64,000 nt of DNA. Origin: CAWDXG01 sp963822115 (GTDB lineage Bacteria; Myxococcota_A; Polyangia; Polyangiales; Polyangiaceae). Positions 62,962 through 64,000 of the stretch are shown piece by piece (position 1 is the first letter of the stretch; each line of letters opens with the position of its first letter). The stretch covers positions 62,001 to 126,000 of the forward strand of contig CAWGGM010000009.1 of the NCBI GenBank assembly GCA_963822115.1, read 5' to 3'. The notes below the pieces were generated by a model. The model saw nothing but the letters and a program-made list of their open reading frames with translations. It was not told where the DNA came from and searched no databases. Both the position numbers and the translations under genes were made by a program.

Positions 62962-63605
62962 AGAGGTTCCGTCTTTCCGCCGTGAGCGGCGGGTTCATCC
63001 GTCAGCCAGACGACCGGGGTCGAATCGTGTCCGGCCGACACCATGAAGATTGCCCCATCATGGGAGCCGAAATCGACCGTCTCGATCGCAACCGACGGCG
63101 AGTCGGCAGCGTGGGCCTTGGCTTCAGGCTTGGGAGCCAAGGCAGCCGGGCCCTTCACCGCCTGCGTCGGCTGCATGGCCTGGGCAGTAGCACTCGCCGG
63201 GCTGTCGACCACCGGATGATGGGCCAATGTCCCGGAGCGCACGAGGAGCACTGCCGCCGCCGCGAGTGCGAGCATGCCGGTGGCGACCGGCAGCGCGTGG
63301 CGCCAGCGGCGCTGCAGCGGCACCAGGCGGGCGTTTCCAGCCTCGGCAGGGGGCGGCAGCGCCTGCCCGCCCGGAGCGGCGCTCTCCGCGTCGATGCACG
63401 CCATGACCCTCAGCGCGATGTCGTCCGCGCCAGCGCCCCGGGCGTCAGCTGCCTCTCGAAGCAGGCTGCCCACCTGCTCCATTCCGCGCAGCACCCCTGC
63501 TGCCTCGGCATCCCCGGCAATGCGCTGGGAGAGCTCCTCGGCTTCCTCCACGCCGAGCTCGTCGTCGTGCAGCAGCATCAAGCGGTCGTGGCGGGGCGAG
63601 GTCAT
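62958..63605 (-). CDS. Probable anti-sigma factor, single membrane pass
   Basis: This 215-residue protein has an N-terminal region like anti-sigma factors (LMLLHDDELGVEEAEELSQRIA) but without the zinc-binding His/Cys residues. One membrane helix (HALPVATGMLALAAAAVLLV) follows near residue 115, and then a Pro/Ala-rich periplasmic part. It overlaps the ECF sigma gene upstream by ATGA. The position and design strongly suggest that it holds that sigma factor inactive until an envelope signal arrives. Confidence 0.7.
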   Translation of the reverse strand: MTSPRHDRLMLLHDDELGVEEAEELSQRIAGDAEAAGVLRGMEQVGSLLREAADARGAGADDIALRVMACIDAESAAPGGQALPPPAEAGNARLVPLQRRWRHALPVATGMLALAAAAVLLVRSGTLAHHPVVDSPASATAQAMQPTQAVKGPAALAPKPEAKAHAADSPSVAIETVDFGSHDGAIFMVSAGHDSTPVVWLTDEPAAHGGKTEPL

Positions 63606-64000
63606 TCGCCACCTCGCTTCCGCTTCGATTTCAGCGGGACCGGCCCGAGCTGCTCTTCGTAGCAGTCGGCGAGCGCTCGCTGGAGCTTCTGCCTGGCGTG
63701 GAACAGCCGGCTCATGATCGTGCCCTTGGAAACGCCCATGGCGGTGGCCATTTCCTCGTAGCTCATGCCCTCGATCTCGCGCATCAGGATGACCCCTCGG
63801 TGGTAGGGCGGCAGGGCATCGAGCGATGCCTGGATGCGCTCCGCAATCTGGCGGCGGCGGACCACGTCCACAGGGTCGGCCCCGTCGATACGCGCGAGCA
63901 TCGGCATGTCCGTCTCGTCGAGCTCGCGAGTCTCGTCGAGCGCGGACTCGCGACGGGCCGGCTTGCGCATGAGATCGATGGATAGATTCGTGACGATGCG
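63602..64000 (-). CDS. ECF sigma factor, 3' part (partial)
   Basis: This is the C-terminal part of an extracytoplasmic-function sigma factor. The frame stays open to the window end: RIVTNLSIDLMRKPARRE just before position 63970 is the end of region 2, as in ECF sigmas. Region 4 carries the helix-turn-helix in YEEMATAMGVSKGTIMSRLFHARQKLQ. About 133 residues are visible; the gene begins beyond 64000. It is followed, with an ATGA overlap, by the putative anti-sigma gene. Confidence 0.88.
   Translation of the reverse strand, partial: RIVTNLSIDLMRKPARRESALDETRELDETDMPMLARIDGADPVDVVRRRQIAERIQASLDALPPYHRGVILMREIEGMSYEEMATAMGVSKGTIMSRLFHARQKLQRALADCYEEQLGPVPLKSKRKRGGE

Noticed and set aside
1..64000. 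Insertion sequences, integrases, attachment sites or plasmid origins
   Set aside because: No transposase, integrase or terminal inverted-repeat pair was recognised on either strand; tRNA-Sec at 33529 has no integrase or duplicated 3' end beside it.

Overview
The window is high-GC bacterial DNA with no rRNA, CRISPR array or insertion sequence. The style suggests a myxobacterium-like organism (Myxococcota): a membrane Ser/Thr kinase, many lipoproteins with Pro/Ala-rich linkers, three long cysteine-repeat lipoproteins, an FHA protein and modular histidine kinases. This is inference from gene style; there is no taxonomic marker.

Layout. 0-6.4 kb: the end of a PilT-type ATPase, a lipoprotein, an outer-membrane-like protein and a peptide ABC importer lacking its ATPases. 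6.4-24.3 kb: an anaerobic respiration island. It holds a Crp/Fnr regulator, a cytochrome c lipoprotein and nosL-Y-F-D-R-Z (N2O reduction). Divergent from these are a YwiC-like membrane protein and the Fe-S repair protein RIC/YtfE. Next come a DUF2478-like NTPase, a TorD-type chaperone and a complex iron-sulfur molybdoenzyme whose electron-transfer and membrane subunits are fused. Two Crp/Fnr-type palindromes lie in the nosZ/ywiC intergenic region. 24.5-33.5 kb: a lipoprotein, a sulfatase-fold lipoprotein, YceI, a desaturase, RecN, FHA and an acyl-CoA synthetase. 33.5-36.8 kb: selenocysteine genes selC (tRNA-Sec) and selB flanking a VIT-type transporter; selA lies at 49.8 kb. 36.8-45.5 kb: two sugar-nucleotide-type SDRs with an SMR protein, a Ser/Thr kinase, TrpB2, a fused 2-oxoacid dehydrogenase E1 and a DsbA-like isomerase. 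45.5-55.7 kb: three cysteine-repeat lipoproteins around selA and a TPR protein. 55.7-64 kb: a cation antiporter, a CLC channel, a coupled histidine-kinase pair and an ECF sigma/anti-sigma operon cut by the window end.

An important quality point: seven otherwise well-conserved genes (outer-membrane protein, Crp/Fnr regulator, nosZ, torD twice, molybdoenzyme A, E1 and a cysteine-repeat lipoprotein) are each broken by one-base frame changes, mostly at short homopolymers. The likeliest explanation is residual indel error in the assembly, so I annotate them as single genes and note the break. No selenoprotein was recognised in the window, so the client of the Sec machinery is probably elsewhere.
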